In this document: in pieces, positions 35,573 to 45,131 of the stretch
How the letters are laid out: each line of letters begins with the position of its first letter
Position numbering within the stretch: the first letter of the stretch is position 1
Assembly (NCBI RefSeq): GCF_014641495.1
Contig: NZ_BMHV01000007.1
Location: 1 to 64,000, forward strand
Length of the DNA stretch: 64,000 nucleotides
Reading direction: 5' to 3'
From: Terasakiella brassicae
GTDB taxonomy: Bacteria; Pseudomonadota; Alphaproteobacteria; Rhodospirillales; Terasakiellaceae
Program-made: the position numbers and the translations under genes
The notes under the pieces: generated by a model
What the model was told of the DNA's origin: nothing
What the model saw: the letters and a program-made list of their open reading frames with translations, nothing else
Databases searched by the model: none

Positions 35573-35614
35573 AGGATGGAGATTACCCGCACTTTTCAGT
35601 CAGGACAATCAGAA

Positions 35615-37162
35615 ATGCAACAGCGTGATGTTATTGATTTTCTTTCCCGACCCGAAAGTTATGGATTGCCTGCGGGTGAAAAAGTGCAACGCCTTGATAC
35701 GCATATTTCCATTGTCTTTTTGGCAGGCAACTATGCCTATAAACTCAAGCGTGCCATCCAGTTGCCTTTTGTCGATTTTCGCACGATTGAAAGCCGAAAA
35801 CATTTTTGTGAACTGGAATTGGAGATCAACCGCGCTTTTTCCCCTGATCTTTATATTGAGACGCTTGCGGTAACCGCCGGGGAGGGTTTTGCCTTAGGCG
35901 GCAACGGCGAGGTCGTTGATTGGCTGGTCAAAATGCATCGTTTTGAACAATCCAATCTGTTTGACAGGTTGTGCGAAGAAAACAAGCTGGAAGAAGATGC
36001 CTTGCTTCGTCTGGTCGACCGTGTGTTTGAATGTTACGAGCACGCAAAACGAGACGCTTCGTTTGGAGGGCTGGCAGGTATGCAACGTGCGTTTGAGGGA
36101 CATTACCTCGCCCTTGATGCCTGTCCGTCTCATGTGTTTGAACAGGGCAAGATAAGTGATCTGAAACAACGCGTTTCTGTGACCCTTAGCAAGTGTGGTG
36201 ATTTATTGGAGAGGCGCAGGCAAAATGGGTTTGTGCGTCATTGTCATGGTGATTTGCATCTACGTAATATCTGCTTTTTTAAAAATACCGTCACCCTATT
36301 TGACGCCATTGAATTTGAACCTGATTACGCCGTTATCGATATTTTATACGATCTATCTTTTTTGCTGATGGATTTGATACATCGCGGGCGCCCGGATTTT
36401 GCCAATCTGGTGCTCAATAGATATTTGGCGCTGAGCGGTGATATTTCAGGTTTAAAAGTTTTGGGAGTGTTTTTATCGTCACGCGCCACCATCCGCGCCC
36501 ATGTCAGTGCGGTCGCTTCAAAAAATCAAAAGACGAAAAGAGAGACAGAATTTTTAGAAAAAGAAGCCCGTTGTTATTTGCAGGAAGCCCAACATTTTTT
36601 GAAAAAACAGTCTCCCACCTTGATTGCCATTGGCGGGTTGTCCGGTTGTGGAAAATCCGTTCTTGCAAAAGGGTTGGCCCCCCACATCGGGCATGCCCCC
36701 GGTGCGTTTGTTGCGCGTACAGATATGATCCGCAAGCGTGTGCTGGGTGTAAAACCGTGGGAAAAATTGTCACAAGATGGCTATAGCCGTGCGGCGACAC
36801 AACGGACTTACAAGCAGCTTTATCAGGAAATTGAAGACGCCTTGCAATCTGGAAATAGCGTGATTGTGGATGGTGTTTTTGCCAAGCCGGGGGAACGGCA
36901 TAAACTGGAAAAGCTTGCGGCAAAAATGGATGTTCCATTTTTCGGTTTCTGGCTTTCAGCACCATTGGATGTTTTGGAACAAAGGGTCACCCATCGTCGA
37001 AATGATGTATCGGATGCGGATGCGTCTGTCGTACGTATGCAGGCTGGCTATGATATCGGCAAAATGGATTGGGCAATGCTGGATGCAAGCCAAGATATTG
37101 AAAGCGTTTTAGAAAAATCCTTATCGATACTTGATGCAAGTCTGGAAAGTTGTACAAATTAA
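35615..37162 (+). CDS. APH-like kinase fused to P-loop (zeta/gluconate-kinase-like) ATPase
   Basis: About 515 residues from ATG 35615, with AGGA nine bases upstream; ATG 35576 is the alternative. The N-terminal half is an aminoglycoside-phosphotransferase-like fold: YKLKRAIQLPFVDF (Lys), catalytic loop RHCHGDLHLRNICF and FDAIEFEPDYAVIDILYD. The C-terminal half is a P-loop kinase with Walker A GLSGCGKSVLAKGLAP, the VIVDGVFAKPGER strand and a lid region. The two-kinase fusion is common in environmental proteobacteria and its substrate is not established. A Usp gene with a strong ribosome site follows by 40 bases. Confidence 0.87.
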   Translation: MQQRDVIDFLSRPESYGLPAGEKVQRLDTHISIVFLAGNYAYKLKRAIQLPFVDFRTIESRKHFCELELEINRAFSPDLYIETLAVTAGEGFALGGNGEVVDWLVKMHRFEQSNLFDRLCEENKLEEDALLRLVDRVFECYEHAKRDASFGGLAGMQRAFEGHYLALDACPSHVFEQGKISDLKQRVSVTLSKCGDLLERRRQNGFVRHCHGDLHLRNICFFKNTVTLFDAIEFEPDYAVIDILYDLSFLLMDLIHRGRPDFANLVLNRYLALSGDISGLKVLGVFLSSRATIRAHVSAVASKNQKTKRETEFLEKEARCYLQEAQHFLKKQSPTLIAIGGLSGCGKSVLAKGLAPHIGHAPGAFVARTDMIRKRVLGVKPWEKLSQDGYSRAATQRTYKQLYQEIEDALQSGNSVIVDGVFAKPGERHKLEKLAAKMDVPFFGFWLSAPLDVLEQRVTHRRNDVSDADASVVRMQAGYDIGKMDWAMLDASQDIESVLEKSLSILDASLESCTN

Positions 37163-37201
37163 GCGTATCCTTATGTAAGTTTTTAAAGACAGGAGGTTGT
37201 C

Positions 37202-38068
37202 ATGAGCATGAAGTCCATCTTAGCCCCCATTGACGGGACGGCCACATCGAACGGTGTGCTACAGGCGGCCTTTGTTTTAGCGGGCGCATTTAAGGCCCAT
37301 GTGAATGCATTGCATGTCCTGCCTGACCCAAAAGCAGCTGTGCCTCTGCTGGGCGAAGGGATGTCAGGCGCCATGATCGAAGATATGATTTCGATGGCGG
37401 AAAAAGAAGGCAATGAACAACGCCAAAAAGCACGCACCCTTTATCAGGATATGCTGGCAAAGCACGGCGTGAATGAAAGTGATGTTCAGCTTGCGGGTGT
37501 GGAACTGAGCGCCAGTTGGGTGGAAGATCAAGGCCGCGAAGACGAAGTCATCGCCCATCATGGTCGTCTTGCCGACCTAATTCTCGTTTCCAAACCGCAA
37601 CAGGATAATGAAGTTTATACGACACTGGCCCTGAATGCCGCATTGTTTGAAACCGGGCGCCCGATGTTGTTGCTTCCGCCGTCCTCTATGACGGCTTTCC
37701 CGCAAGTTGTGACGATTTGTTGGAACGGGTCTATGGAAGGCGCGCGTGCGGTTGCGGCTGCCTTGCCCTTTATTAAAATGGCAAAAATCGTCCATATCAT
37801 TACGGCAGATACATCTTCTACGGATGGTCCTGTTGGTGAAAATTTGGCTAAATACCTACGCTGGCATGGTGTGGAAACACAGTCTGTCTTTTTCTCCCCG
37901 GCTGGTAAATCCGTTGGTCTGGCCCTGTTATCTGAAAGCCAGAAACTGGGGGCGGAACTCATGGTTATGGGGGGCTATACCCACAGCCGCATGCGCGAAT
38001 TGATCCTGGGCGGGGCGACCCGCGATGTGATTGAAAATGCGGATATTCCGGTTGTTATGGGTCATTAA
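37202..38068 (+). CDS. Universal stress protein, tandem Usp domains
   Basis: 288 residues, start ATG 37202 with ideal AGGAGG. The first Usp domain (about 1-150) is followed by a second (about 160-288) whose ATP motif is MGGYTHSRMRELILGGATRDVI. It is a distant paralogue of the Usp protein at 30860 and lies directly after the kinase-fusion gene, perhaps in one transcript. Function: stress survival of unknown mechanism. Confidence 0.92.
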   Translation: MSMKSILAPIDGTATSNGVLQAAFVLAGAFKAHVNALHVLPDPKAAVPLLGEGMSGAMIEDMISMAEKEGNEQRQKARTLYQDMLAKHGVNESDVQLAGVELSASWVEDQGREDEVIAHHGRLADLILVSKPQQDNEVYTTLALNAALFETGRPMLLLPPSSMTAFPQVVTICWNGSMEGARAVAAALPFIKMAKIVHIITADTSSTDGPVGENLAKYLRWHGVETQSVFFSPAGKSVGLALLSESQKLGAELMVMGGYTHSRMRELILGGATRDVIENADIPVVMGH

Positions 38069-38134
38069 AACAGGGGAACTTGCCCCATATCGGGTTTGAT
38101 TTTCTGTGCGCTATTTCTGTAGGTCCTGTTTCCC

Positions 38135-38785
38135 ATGTCTTTAAAACTTCCGTCAAATGTGACAGTTGATTCCCAGCATATATGGTGCCAGCTTTTCGAC
38201 AGTGCAAAACGGTTTGAAACGGCACGCCCCGCCCTGTTTCTGGATCGTGATGGCGTTATTGTGGAAGAAGTTCACTATTTACATAAAGTTGAGGATGTCG
38301 CGCTCATTGATGGCGCTGCTGCGGTGATTGCACAGGCAAATGCTGAAAACAGGCCTGTGATTATCGTCACCAATCAGGCCGGTATTGCACGTGATATGTT
38401 TGGATGGGAAGAATTCAACGCCGTGCAGGAACGTATGCATCAACTATTGGCACAAGAAGGGGCTTTTGTGGATGCGGTTTACGCTTGTCCACATCATAAG
38501 GTGGGGAAAGCCCCTTATAATTATCCCGACCATGAAGCGCGCAAGCCTAATCCGGGTATGTTAATGCGGGCAATGCAGGTTATTGATGTTGTATGCGAAC
38601 AGTCATGGATTGTCGGCGATAAAGCCGGGGATTTGCAGGCCGGACGTGCTGCCGGTCTATGTGGCGGCATCCATGTTTTGACGGGTCACGGGGGGGATGA
38701 AGGCGAAGCTGAACGGGCAAAAGAAATTGCTACCAAAGATTTTCATGTCAAGTTAGTAAAATCAATTAGAAATTTACTCGATTAA
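38135..38785 (+). CDS. gmhB: HAD-family D,D-heptose 1,7-bisphosphate phosphatase-like
   Basis: A 216-residue HAD phosphatase of the GmhB/histidinol-phosphatase type: nucleophile motif ALFLDRDGVIVEE, IIVTNQAGIARDMF, the zinc-type region CPHHKVGKAPYNYPDHEARKPNPGM, and IVGDKAGDLQAGRAAG with the last acidic residues. GmhB removes the C7 phosphate in ADP-heptose synthesis for LPS. The zinc loop shows one Cys and His residues rather than four Cys, as in some relatives, so another sugar phosphate is possible. No other heptose gene lies nearby. Confidence 0.8.
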   Translation: MSLKLPSNVTVDSQHIWCQLFDSAKRFETARPALFLDRDGVIVEEVHYLHKVEDVALIDGAAAVIAQANAENRPVIIVTNQAGIARDMFGWEEFNAVQERMHQLLAQEGAFVDAVYACPHHKVGKAPYNYPDHEARKPNPGMLMRAMQVIDVVCEQSWIVGDKAGDLQAGRAAGLCGGIHVLTGHGGDEGEAERAKEIATKDFHVKLVKSIRNLLD

Positions 38786-38935
38786 TATTTTAAATATTTG
38801 ATGTACATCTATTATCAATATGTTGCCTGTGGTTGAATTCTATAGTGTGTACGTAAATAACCGTAGAAAAAATATGTCTAATGTGTATAATTGGGAAATT
38901 ATCCGTTTCTGGTGGGGGAATAACGGATCTTTCCA

Positions 38936-40831
38936 ATGGCACATTTAGATCGATATAAACTTTTTTTCGAAGCATCCACAGATGCAATGCTGACTATTCA
39001 GGACGACTGCTTTGTTGACTGTAACAAGGCAGCCTTGAAAATGCTTGGATTAAGCGATAAGCAAGCTTTAAAGAATCTGCATCCGGGTGATATTTCACCG
39101 CAACGACAACCTGATGGCCGCCTCTCTTTCGAAAAAGCAGGGGAAATGATCAACAAGGCGTTTGACAATGGGACACACCGTTTTGAATGGGTGCATTGTC
39201 GTGAAAACGGGGATGAGTTTGCGGTCGAGGTTGTGCTTATTTCCGAAAAATCATCACAAGGAAATTTCATTCATGTTGTCTGGCATGACCTTTCTGCGCG
39301 CCATGCGTTAGAAGCAGCCTTGTGGGAAGCCAAATTGTTGGGCGAAGCGGTCAATCAATCGGGTGCCAGTACCCTGATTACCGATGTGGAGGGACGCATT
39401 GAATATGCCAATGCCGCTTTTTGCCAGATTAACGGATATGAACTGGATGAAGTGATCGGGCAGACACCGGGACTTTTGAATTCCGGGCAACAGGATTCTG
39501 AATTTTACGAAAATATGTGGCAAATGATTAAGGCGGGGGAAACATGGAGTGGCACCCTGCGCAATGTGCGTAAAAACGGCGAGCCTTACTGGGCCAGATT
39601 AAAAATTTCGCCGGTCAAAGATGAAACAGGCAAAGTCATTAAGTTTGTCGGTATTGAAACCGATATCTCGGACTTTATCGAAGCAAAGGAAAAAGCGGAA
39701 CAGGCCAGTCGGGCAAAATCGGATTTTCTATCGTCCGTCAGCCACGAATTGCGCACGCCGCTTAATTCTATTCTGGGGTTTTGCCAATTGATCGCCTTGA
39801 ATAAAACGCATCCCGTATCTGAAAGACAACGCACGCAATTGGACCATATTCACAATGCCGGGACACATCTGTTGCATTTGATTGACGAAGTTCTCGATCT
39901 GGCAAAAATTGAAGCCGGAAAAATGTCTTACCGCATTGAAGAAATTGCAATTGAAGATATCCTGCATGATTGCCTGACCTATATCGAAACCGCACATAAA
40001 CAGATGAATGTCACCTTAAAGGATGAGACCGTCAAACCTTTGCCACGTATTCTGGCCGATGATATGCGTGTGCGTCAGGTGTTGTTAAATTTGTTGTCCA
40101 ATGCCAAGAAATATAACCGCAAAGGCGGTATGATCCGGGTCCGCAGTGAACAACCGGACAGCGGTTATTTGCGCATTGTGGTTGACGATACCGGATATGG
40201 GATCCCTTATGAACTGCAAGATCAGGTCTTTCACCCCTTCAATCGCCTGGGGGCGGAACGTCTGGATGTAGAAGGGGCTGGCATTGGATTGGTGCTGACG
40301 AAAAAAATGGTCGAAGAAATGTCGGGAAATATCGGTTTTTCCAGCATTGAAGGGGAGGGATCTTCGTTTTGGGTCGATTTTGTAATCGCCGAAGAGGTCA
40401 AACCCATTCCAGACCCTATTCATATTGAACATGCGGATTATGCTTTAAGTTGCTGTACGGGAAAGCACACGATTCTCTATATTGAAGATAATTCCCTGAA
40501 CCGGGAATTGATGGACGGATTTGTCTCTGAAATTCCAAATCTGGATATGGTTACGGCGAAGACGGCTGAACAAGGCATTGAAATCGCCAAAACCCGCAAA
40601 CCGCATTTAATCCTGATGGATATTAACTTACCGGGAATGGATGGTTTTCAGGCTTTTCAGAAATTGCGGGCGATGGAAGAAACCATGAAAATTCCCGTGG
40701 TGGCCCTCAGTGCGAATGCGATGCCGGATGCGATTGAAAAGGCGGGTGAACTTGGTTTTCAGGATTATATCACCAAACCATTCCTGTTGGATGATGTGAT
40801 GAAAGTGCTGGATAAACATATCGAAAACTAG
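38936..40831 (+). CDS. Hybrid histidine kinase (PAS-PAS-HisKA-HATPase-REC)
   Basis: 631 residues, without a membrane segment, so cytosolic. Two PAS domains (about 5-125 and 135-255), HisKA with the phospho-acceptor His in FLSSVSHELRTPLNS (about 268), HATPase_c with NLLSNAKKYNRKGG, VDDTGYGIP and GAGIGLVLTKKM, then a REC domain (about 510-631) with the phospho-acceptor Asp in LILMDINLPGMDGF and Lys in DYITKPF. Its output must pass through a separate phosphotransfer protein. The terminator stem starts inside its stop codon. Confidence 0.95.
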   Translation: MAHLDRYKLFFEASTDAMLTIQDDCFVDCNKAALKMLGLSDKQALKNLHPGDISPQRQPDGRLSFEKAGEMINKAFDNGTHRFEWVHCRENGDEFAVEVVLISEKSSQGNFIHVVWHDLSARHALEAALWEAKLLGEAVNQSGASTLITDVEGRIEYANAAFCQINGYELDEVIGQTPGLLNSGQQDSEFYENMWQMIKAGETWSGTLRNVRKNGEPYWARLKISPVKDETGKVIKFVGIETDISDFIEAKEKAEQASRAKSDFLSSVSHELRTPLNSILGFCQLIALNKTHPVSERQRTQLDHIHNAGTHLLHLIDEVLDLAKIEAGKMSYRIEEIAIEDILHDCLTYIETAHKQMNVTLKDETVKPLPRILADDMRVRQVLLNLLSNAKKYNRKGGMIRVRSEQPDSGYLRIVVDDTGYGIPYELQDQVFHPFNRLGAERLDVEGAGIGLVLTKKMVEEMSGNIGFSSIEGEGSSFWVDFVIAEEVKPIPDPIHIEHADYALSCCTGKHTILYIEDNSLNRELMDGFVSEIPNLDMVTAKTAEQGIEIAKTRKPHLILMDINLPGMDGFQAFQKLRAMEETMKIPVVALSANAMPDAIEKAGELGFQDYITKPFLLDDVMKVLDKHIEN

Positions 40832-40861
40832 GCGTATAACCTAAGATTACGCCTAGTTTTC
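40828..40861 (+). terminator. Terminator overlapping the hybrid kinase stop codon
   Basis: CTAGGCGTA (40828-40836) pairs with TACGCCTAG (40848-40856), followed by TTTTC. The stem includes the TAG stop codon at 40829-40831. Confidence 0.78.
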
Positions 40862-40868
40862 TTATTTC

Positions 40869-41456
40869 TTATAAATGACTTGTGAAGACTTTTTCATCAA
40901 TTGGCGGAATATCTTTCAGACAATCGAAGACGGCATTGGCATTTTTTGCAACACTGAATAAATTGCGGGCGCTGTCATGGGCAAAACCTGATGAAATTGT
41001 TGCCTCGACCAAATCTTGAAATGGTTTCCAATAATCTTTCGTATCCAGAATAACAATGGGCTTGTCATGCAAGCGAAGTTGTTTCCATGTCATAATTTCA
41101 AAGGTTTCATCCAATGTGCCTAACCCGCCGGGCAGAACGACAAAACCGTCAGATCGTTCAAACATGGTGCGCTTGCGGTTATGCATGCTGTCCGTGATGA
41201 TCAGTTCACTCAGATTGGAATGACCGACTTCGTGTTTTTGCAGGAATTCCGGGATCACGCCTGTGACCCGGCCGCCATGATCCAAAACTTCCTGCGCGAT
41301 AACTCCCATAATTCCGATAGATCCGCCACCATAGACAAGTTCAATGCCTTTTTCAGCCATTGCACGGGCCAGCTTTTTGGCTTCTTCAACAAATGCGGAA
41401 TCGTTTCCGTTGCGCGAACCACAGAAAATACATAAGGATTTGGGTGTGAAACTCAT
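40869..41456 (-). CDS. LOG-family nucleoside-monophosphate phosphoribohydrolase
   Basis: A 195-residue TIGR00730 protein. LOG enzymes split cytokinin riboside monophosphates or AMP-like nucleotides into base and ribose phosphate. The signature is complete: CIFCGSRNG, YGGGSIGIMG and PGGLGTLDETFEIMTWKQL with the catalytic Arg/Glu region. The natural substrate in bacteria is mostly unknown. It is transcribed divergently from the membrane protein gene at 41504. Confidence 0.93.
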   Translation of the reverse strand: MSFTPKSLCIFCGSRNGNDSAFVEEAKKLARAMAEKGIELVYGGGSIGIMGVIAQEVLDHGGRVTGVIPEFLQKHEVGHSNLSELIITDSMHNRKRTMFERSDGFVVLPGGLGTLDETFEIMTWKQLRLHDKPIVILDTKDYWKPFQDLVEATISSGFAHDSARNLFSVAKNANAVFDCLKDIPPIDEKVFTSHL

Positions 41457-41503
41457 TTTAGCCTCTTTGTGATTTGGTAATGATTTAACGCTATGTTTAC
41501 ACC

Positions 41504-42361
41504 ATGCTTAATTCGATAAATAGCCCCTTGTTGTTCAGTCTCCTTTTTCCTGCCTTCACTCTGTTGGGGGGCGTGCCGCTATTGCGCTGGGCAACAACGG
41601 GGGGAAATAAAGATAGTGTCGGGTCCTTCGCCGTTGGCCTTGCCTGCTGGGTCGGCGTGATCTGCGCTTTCGGGCAGGTGGGGGAACCCTTTCAGTTCGG
41701 CGTGAATGCGCTTGCCTATGGGGTGGGGATCATCACGTTCGGTAGCTTGTTTTTTACCTTATTTCTAAGGCATCCGGTGTTGCGTATGTGTGCGGGGGGG
41801 CTGCTTTGTTTCGTCTGGGTTTGGGTGATGACCGGCATGACGACACAGATGGATATGTTTATTAAGGCCTTGTTGGCTGGATCTGTCTTGTTGGTGTTAT
41901 CGCTTGTTTTTACATTCAAGATGCGGGCGGAATTTACAAACTCCCACGCGCCACTGTCGTGGTTGATTACGCCGTTGGTCTTAAACGGCACTCTGGCAGG
42001 TTTTGCTTTTTATCTGGGTGATCAAATGGCCGGTCATTTTGCAATAAGTTTGGTCGTTGTTGTCGTTGGGGCAATTATTTGGGGGCATGACCGTACACCG
42101 GGTGTGTTAAGTGAAAATGCCGTGTTCCCCATAAGCTTGTGTACGGCAGCTCTGGTTTGGGATATGTGGTTGCAGGGGCATTTGCCATTATTGTCCATTT
42201 TCTGTTTTGTTCTGGTTTTATTTAGCCATCATGGCGCAGAACGCGTGCTTAATCGTGCGCCCGTATGGCTGCAAAAATCAGAACCACTGGTCAGGGTGGT
42301 TGTTTCGCTGTTGCCCATTGGGTTAAGTATTGTGTTTTTTGATATTTTGCGCTCTTTATAA
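41504..42361 (+). CDS. Polytopic membrane protein of unknown function
   Basis: 285 residues with about nine or ten hydrophobic helices and short loops; no family motif recognised. Loops are short, without charged pairs that would suggest a particular transporter class. Possibly a lineage-specific integral membrane protein. The gap to the divergent LOG gene is 47 bases. Confidence 0.68.
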   Translation: MLNSINSPLLFSLLFPAFTLLGGVPLLRWATTGGNKDSVGSFAVGLACWVGVICAFGQVGEPFQFGVNALAYGVGIITFGSLFFTLFLRHPVLRMCAGGLLCFVWVWVMTGMTTQMDMFIKALLAGSVLLVLSLVFTFKMRAEFTNSHAPLSWLITPLVLNGTLAGFAFYLGDQMAGHFAISLVVVVVGAIIWGHDRTPGVLSENAVFPISLCTAALVWDMWLQGHLPLLSIFCFVLVLFSHHGAERVLNRAPVWLQKSEPLVRVVVSLLPIGLSIVFFDILRSL

Positions 42362-42455
42362 GACTTCTTGAATTGCGCAAATGATGTTTTAAGGATACCC
42401 TGTCAACTTAATTTAAGGTTTAGGGCATATCCTTTTTAGAGGCGGAGAGAGTACG

Positions 42456-43424
42456 TTGCGTTCAATCGTTTTAATCGGCTTGGGACTCGCAGTTGTTGCG
42501 TTAGCAATATTTTTGACCTTGTTCAATGACGAGGAACCGATAGCCCCTCAGCCTCAGGCAGAAACGCAACAAAGTCAACAATCTGCAAATACTCCCTCTA
42601 AACCGGCGAAGCAACCGCAAAAGACCGAGAATACGGCACCGAGTTTTGATGTTGTGCGCATCAATCCCGATGGGGATGTTGTCATGGCAGGACGTTCGAC
42701 ACCAAAAGCAGAAGTCACTGTTTTAGACGGTGAAAATGAATTGGGAATGGCGAAATCCGATGACCGGGGGGAATGGGTTTATCTGCCGACCAATCCGCTG
42801 GAAACAGGGGAACGCCAACTGAGCCTGAGTGCATTAAACCCGGACGGTACCATCCAGACTTCCGAGGATGTTGTGGTCCTTGTTGTACCTGAACGCAAAG
42901 GGGATCAGACCTTGGCCGTGTCGATGTCAAAAGATGGCAGCGGTCCGGTAACCGCCTTGCAGGTGCCGGGGGCGGAAAGTTTAACGCTTTCTATTGATGC
43001 CGTGAATTATGACGATAAGGGGGAATTGTCAATTTCCGGTACAGCACCGGAAGGTGGTGCGGTTTTTCTTTATCTGGATAACGAGTTCTTAGGCAACACG
43101 GCGGCCGATGACAAAGGGCATTGGGTTGTTGCACCGTCTCGGGTTGTGGAACCGGGCGTATATCAATTACGCGCCGATCATGTGGATGAAAATCGAAAAG
43201 TTTTAAACCGGGTGACCATTCCGTTCTCCCGCGCGCCGAATATGAGCAATGTCCCTCAGGATCGCCAAATCGTCGTTCAGCCGGGCAACAGTCTGTGGCG
43301 TATCGCGCGTCGCATTTACGGGACAGGGTTTGATTATGCGGTTATCTATCGTGCCAATAAAGAACATATCAGTGACCCAAACCTGATTTATCCGGGGCAG
43401 GTTTTCGAAATTCCGGCGCAGTAA
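42456..43424 (+). CDS. LysM domain protein with Ig-like domains
   Basis: 322 residues from TTG 42456, with GGCGGAG upstream. An N-terminal membrane helix (about 3-21) anchors a periplasmic protein: a Gln/Pro/Lys-rich linker (about 25-62), two Ig-like strands domains (about 65-145 and 170-255, the latter with ISGTAPEGGAVFLYLDNEFLG), and a C-terminal LysM (about 270-320; QPGNSLWRIARRIYGTG). LysM binds peptidoglycan, so the protein probably links the inner membrane to the wall. No catalytic domain is seen. Confidence 0.88.
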   Translation: MRSIVLIGLGLAVVALAIFLTLFNDEEPIAPQPQAETQQSQQSANTPSKPAKQPQKTENTAPSFDVVRINPDGDVVMAGRSTPKAEVTVLDGENELGMAKSDDRGEWVYLPTNPLETGERQLSLSALNPDGTIQTSEDVVVLVVPERKGDQTLAVSMSKDGSGPVTALQVPGAESLTLSIDAVNYDDKGELSISGTAPEGGAVFLYLDNEFLGNTAADDKGHWVVAPSRVVEPGVYQLRADHVDENRKVLNRVTIPFSRAPNMSNVPQDRQIVVQPGNSLWRIARRIYGTGFDYAVIYRANKEHISDPNLIYPGQVFEIPAQ

Positions 43425-43440
43425 AGCAAATTGAGCTCAA

Positions 43441-43465
43441 TAAAAAATCCTCGCCTTGCGCGAGG
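43441..43465 (-). terminator. Minus-strand terminator
   Basis: CCTCGC (43449-43454) and GCGAGG (43460-43465) pair across CTTGC; on the minus strand the stem is followed by ATTTTTTATT. It probably ends the transcript of the unknown gene at 43624, about 160 bases away, with the REP-like doublet in between. Confidence 0.65.
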
Positions 43466-43490
43466 CAGGTTATGGGCAAAGCCCCTAAAT

Positions 43491-43588
43491 CGTCATCCCC
43501 GACCCTGATCGGGGATCCATATTTTTTGCATGAGTCATATTTAACTTATTGATTTTAAATGGATCGCGCATCAAGTGCGGGATGATGG
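43491..43588. repeat. REP-like doublet (inverted pair of short palindromic repeats)
   Basis: The left unit (43491-43520) contains the palindrome ATCCCCGACCCTGATCGGGGAT; the right unit (43559-43588) is an imperfect inverted copy beginning ATGGATCGCGC and ending GGGATGATGG. They flank about 38 AT-rich bases. The left unit has the CGTCATCCC...GGGATCCA pattern of short repeats that are scattered through many alphaproteobacterial genomes. Confidence 0.65.
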
Positions 43589-43623
43589 CTTTTGATTCAC
43601 AGGTTAGATGAAAGACTTTGATC

Positions 43624-44277
43624 TTAGTTTGGCTTCAGCGTAATGACAGGTTTTACCTTGAGCTTTACGCTATTGGTTTTCAATTTTAATGTGACTTTTT
43701 CTTCCGCCACGTGTTCTTTGGGTTCTTCAACAGGTGAAGAGGCGGGAACGTCTTGTGGCGGCTGTTGTTCGATATAATTCTTAGGCGCGTGAAAGGCCAA
43801 ATCTTTTGGGGGTTGTAAGGTATGAACCAGTTGCAGGTAGGGCTTGACGCGTAACAAAACCTTGGTGGTTTCCGCCAATAAGATTTTGGGTGATATATTG
43901 CCTTCGAAGGACAATTTATCGATTAGGATAATGTTTTGGTTATCGTCAATTTTAACACTGCCGCCTAACGCTTTTCCCGCCGCTTTGACAACCGCCAGCA
44001 CGTTGGCACGGGCAAAAGAACTTTCATACGAATAAGGCAGTTTTCCAATGATGCCATGAATGTGCAGGAAAGATTTTGTTCCTTCCGGTTTGACATGGAC
44101 AGCGAACCAATATCCTTGATACTGGACCATAAAATTGATTTGAGAAAGCTTGTTATCCTGAATGATTTTACCGTTTTTGGCCTGTAAATTGTCCGTTACG
44201 GACAATTCCCTTGTTGGCGAATTCGAAAATTCAACCAGACTTCTCGCTTTGGAAGGGAATGTGTTTGGATTGCTCAC
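43624..44277 (-). CDS. Hypothetical protein with basic, Lys/Val-rich tail
   Basis: 217 residues, no signal peptide. Residues about 1-140 look folded (INFMVQYQGYWFAVHVKPEG, FLHIHGIIGKLPYSYES). Residues 150-190 are a Pro/Glu-rich linker and the tail repeats a Lys-Leu-Lys pattern (VTLKLKTNSVKLKVKPVITL), suggesting an interaction or membrane/nucleic-acid-binding tail. No family recognised. It is divergent from psd. Confidence 0.68.
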   Translation of the reverse strand: MSNPNTFPSKARSLVEFSNSPTRELSVTDNLQAKNGKIIQDNKLSQINFMVQYQGYWFAVHVKPEGTKSFLHIHGIIGKLPYSYESSFARANVLAVVKAAGKALGGSVKIDDNQNIILIDKLSFEGNISPKILLAETTKVLLRVKPYLQLVHTLQPPKDLAFHAPKNYIEQQPPQDVPASSPVEEPKEHVAEEKVTLKLKTNSVKLKVKPVITLKPN

Positions 44278-44415
44278 TGCTATCAGCCCGTAAAATCAAG
44301 ATTTTTATCAATTTAACATGCATCTTTGTTGCAAACAAAAAGAAAAGTCGTCTTTACGCATCCGGCGTATCCTGTTACGAAAGGCAATTGGATTTGGATA
44401 ACATGGACGAAGAAC

Positions 44416-45129
44416 GTGCTTAAAGTAATCTTGGTGCCGATCAACCGTGAAGGTTGGCCGTTTATCGCAATTTTTGCCATCTTGACAGTGGCCCTTATGG
44501 TTGGGGCATATGCCTTGGGATGGCTGGGTGCAGTTCAGCCGATTGGTTGGGTCGGTTTGATCCTGACGGTTTGGTGTATTTGCTTTTTCCGTGACCCGCA
44601 TCGTGTCACCCCGACTCGTGATGGATTGGTGATCTGCCCGGCCGATGGTGTTGTACAACTGATTGACCGCGCCGCACCGCCTGCGGAATTAGGCATGGGC
44701 GATCAGGAACGCACACGCGTCTGTGTTTTTATGAACGTATTTAACGTTCACGTAAACCGCTCCCCTTTAAGCGGAACGGTTAAGAAAGTGGCTTACCGCC
44801 CGGGGAAATTCCTCAATGCCTCTTTGGATAAAGCCAGCGTGGATAATGAACGCATGAGCGTGGCGCTTGAAACCGAAAATGGAACGCAAATTGCTTTTGT
44901 TCAAATTGCGGGACTGGTTGCGCGTCGTATCATTTGCTGGACAAAAGAAGGCGATCAATTGAAAGCCGGGGAACGGTTCGGCATGATCCGTTTTGGCAGC
45001 CGTGTCGATGTTTATCTACCCGAAGGGGTGGAACCTATGGTAGCTTTGGGGCAAACAACCAAAGCAGCTGAGACTGTTTTGGCTGATTTAAATAGCACCG
45101 AAGCCGCCCGCCAAGGCGAAGTGAGATAA
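44416..45129 (+). CDS. psd: Phosphatidylserine decarboxylase proenzyme
   Basis: Makes phosphatidylethanolamine at the inner membrane. With GTG 44416 as start it is 237 residues, normal for the short, archaeal-like Psd of alphaproteobacteria; the sequence upstream is not family-like. Two membrane segments (about 15-60) precede the catalytic domain: [32 protein letters not shown] and the self-cleavage site [10 protein letters not shown], where Gly-Ser splits and the Ser becomes the pyruvoyl group. The gap to pssA is 2 bases. Confidence 0.95.
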   Translation: MLKVILVPINREGWPFIAIFAILTVALMVGAYALGWLGAVQPIGWVGLILTVWCICFFRDPHRVTPTRDGLVICPADGVVQLIDRAAPPAELGMGDQERTRVCVFMNVFNVHVNRSPLSGTVKKVAYRPGKFLNASLDKASVDNERMSVALETENGTQIAFVQIAGLVARRIICWTKEGDQLKAGERFGMIRFGSRVDVYLPEGVEPMVALGQTTKAAETVLADLNSTEAARQGEVR

Positions 45130-45131
45130 TC

